A stretch of 64,000 nucleotides of DNA, taken from assembly GCF_003326675.1 (NCBI RefSeq), contig NZ_JPWF01000003.1, forward strand, positions 310,001-374,000, written 5' to 3'. This DNA is from Thalassospira profundimaris (GTDB lineage Bacteria > Pseudomonadota > Alphaproteobacteria > Rhodospirillales > Thalassospiraceae). Below are positions 62,910-64,000 of this stretch, in pieces (position 1 is the stretch's first letter; every line of letters starts with the position of its first letter). Below the pieces are notes generated by a model. The model ran no database searches. It was not told the DNA's origin and saw nothing but the letters and a program-made list of their open reading frames with translations. The position numbers and the translations under genes are program-made.

Positions 62910-64000
62910 TGAAACTGGCCGTTCCAAAGGAAATATGGCCCGGAGAGAAGCGCGTTGCCGTCACACCCGAGACTGTCAAAAAGTTGAAGTCTTTGGGGTT
63001 TGACGTCGCAATTGAGGCTGGTGCCGGAATTGACGCCGCCATACCGGATGATCGCTTTGTCGATGCCGGTGCAACTATTGTCAAAACAATGAAAGCCACC
63101 GTGAAGGATGCCGATGTCATCTTCAAGGTGCGCCCACCTGTCATTGATGGCAAAACCAACGAATTGACGGCTTATAAAAAGGGTGCGGCTGTTGTCGCCC
63201 TGTTAGAGCCCTATGATCGCAAAGACCTGATCAATGCGATGGCTGCGGCCGGTGTGGATGGATATTCCATGGAACTGATGCCGCGTATTTCGCGTGCCCA
63301 GTCGATGGATGTGCTGTCGTCGCAATCCAATCTTGCCGGATATCGCGCCGTTCTTGATGCGGCCCATGAATTTGGCCGCATTTATCCGATGATGATGACC
63401 GCGGCGGGCACGTTGGCGCCGGCACGTGTTGTTATTGTCGGGGCCGGTGTTGCGGGCCTTCAGGCCATTGCAACCGCCAAGCGCCTTGGTGCCGTTGTTT
63501 CGGCATTTGATGTGCGCCCGGCCGTCAAGGAACAGGTCCAGTCCCTTGGTGGCACCTTTATTGAAGTCGAAGACGACAATGCATCTGATGCAGAAACCTC
63601 TGGTGGTTATGCCAAGGAAATGTCGGACGACTACAAGAAAAAGCAGGCTGACAAGCTTAAGGAAGTTCTGGCCAAATCCGATATCGTCATTACGACCGCC
63701 CTTATTCCCGGTCGTCCGGCCCCGGAAATTGTCACAGCCGACATGGTTGCGGGCATGAAGCCGGGTTCGGTGATCATTGACCTTGCCGCTGAACGCGGTG
63801 GCAACGTTGCGGGTGTCAAGCTTGGTGAAACGGTTATGACCGAAAATGGCGTCAAGCTGATTGGTCCTGCAAACATCACAAGCTCGGTCGCGACCGATGC
63901 AACCGCGATGTATGCCAAGAACCTTTTGAACTTCATCACCCTTTCTGTCGACAAGGACAAGGGCGCACTGGTGTTTAACGGCGAAGACCAGATCATTGCC
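62910..64000 (+). CDS. pntA: NAD(P) transhydrogenase alpha subunit (PntAA type), 3' end outside the window
   Basis: The frame runs open from ATG 62910 to the window edge (363 residues), near the full length of the short alphaproteobacterial subunit. RBS GGAAGGAGG lies 10 nt upstream. N-terminus KLAVPKEIWPGEKRVAVTPETVKKLK; NAD-binding region VVIVGAGVAGLQAIATAKRLGA and AFDVRPAVKEQVQSLGG; then LIPGRPAPEIVT. It moves hydride between NADH and NADPH, coupled to proton flow. Separate membrane subunits are expected downstream. Confidence 0.94.

Overview
The window reads as chromosomal backbone of an alphaproteobacterium, most like Rhodospirillales and possibly Thalassospira. That placement is an inference: no rRNA or tRNA gene was seen. 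Evidence for it is the gene order ubiG / lysC / ptsP / prfA-prmC / DUF4167 / clpB, which is typical of Alphaproteobacteria, the presence of DUF1178 and DUF4167 proteins, and a short-type PntA. Genes are densely packed, with Rho-independent terminators at many unit ends.

Layout. 1-1339 is the 3' part of an HtrA-like periplasmic protease. 1481-7039 (minus) is a complete oligopeptide ABC importer, oppABCDF, with a hairpin between oppA and oppB. 7529-10982 holds two tandem membrane-anchored AraC-type regulators and a MipA/OmpV outer-membrane protein. 11096-19256 contains housekeeping genes (VOC protein, radC, map, sfsA, methyltransferase, flavin-binding protein, GST with a divergent LysR regulator, comF, glutaredoxin). 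19365-24362 carries a LysR/nitronate monooxygenase divergent pair and a catabolic-looking unit of a GntR regulator, an EctD-like PhyH dioxygenase and a SAF-domain oxidoreductase. 24627-28041 has a nitrilase-like hydrolase, an isolated AT-rich SIR2-like gene that looks horizontally acquired and defence-related, a VOC protein and a YHS-domain protein. 28117-32195 (minus) joins the Zn-dependent alkaline phosphatase PhoA to a Tat-exported small protein and an ABC ATPase/permease pair whose permease has a very His-rich periplasmic stretch, probably a zinc-handling system.

32579-36174 has a methyltransferase, a DUF1178 protein, a MASE1-GGDEF diguanylate cyclase and ubiG. 36601-49717 is the conserved core: lysC, a second nitronate monooxygenase, ptsP, rodZ-like, ispG, hisS, hemA, prfA, prmC and DUF4167. 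An orphan VirD4/TraG-like protein with lost ATPase motifs and a MOSC protein lie between DUF4167 and clpB. 55486-62192 has a DUF4197 protein, a small P-loop kinase with a long-chain acyl-CoA ligase, pepF and an AarF/UbiB-like kinase. The window ends in pntA (62910 to the edge), preceded by a structured leader with a strong terminator.

The best candidates for something new are the SIR2-like orphan and its junction inverted repeat, the PhoA/His-rich ABC zinc cluster, the ATPase-dead coupling-protein homologue, and the paired membrane AraC sensors next to MipA. No CRISPR array, prophage, transposase or integrase gene was found.
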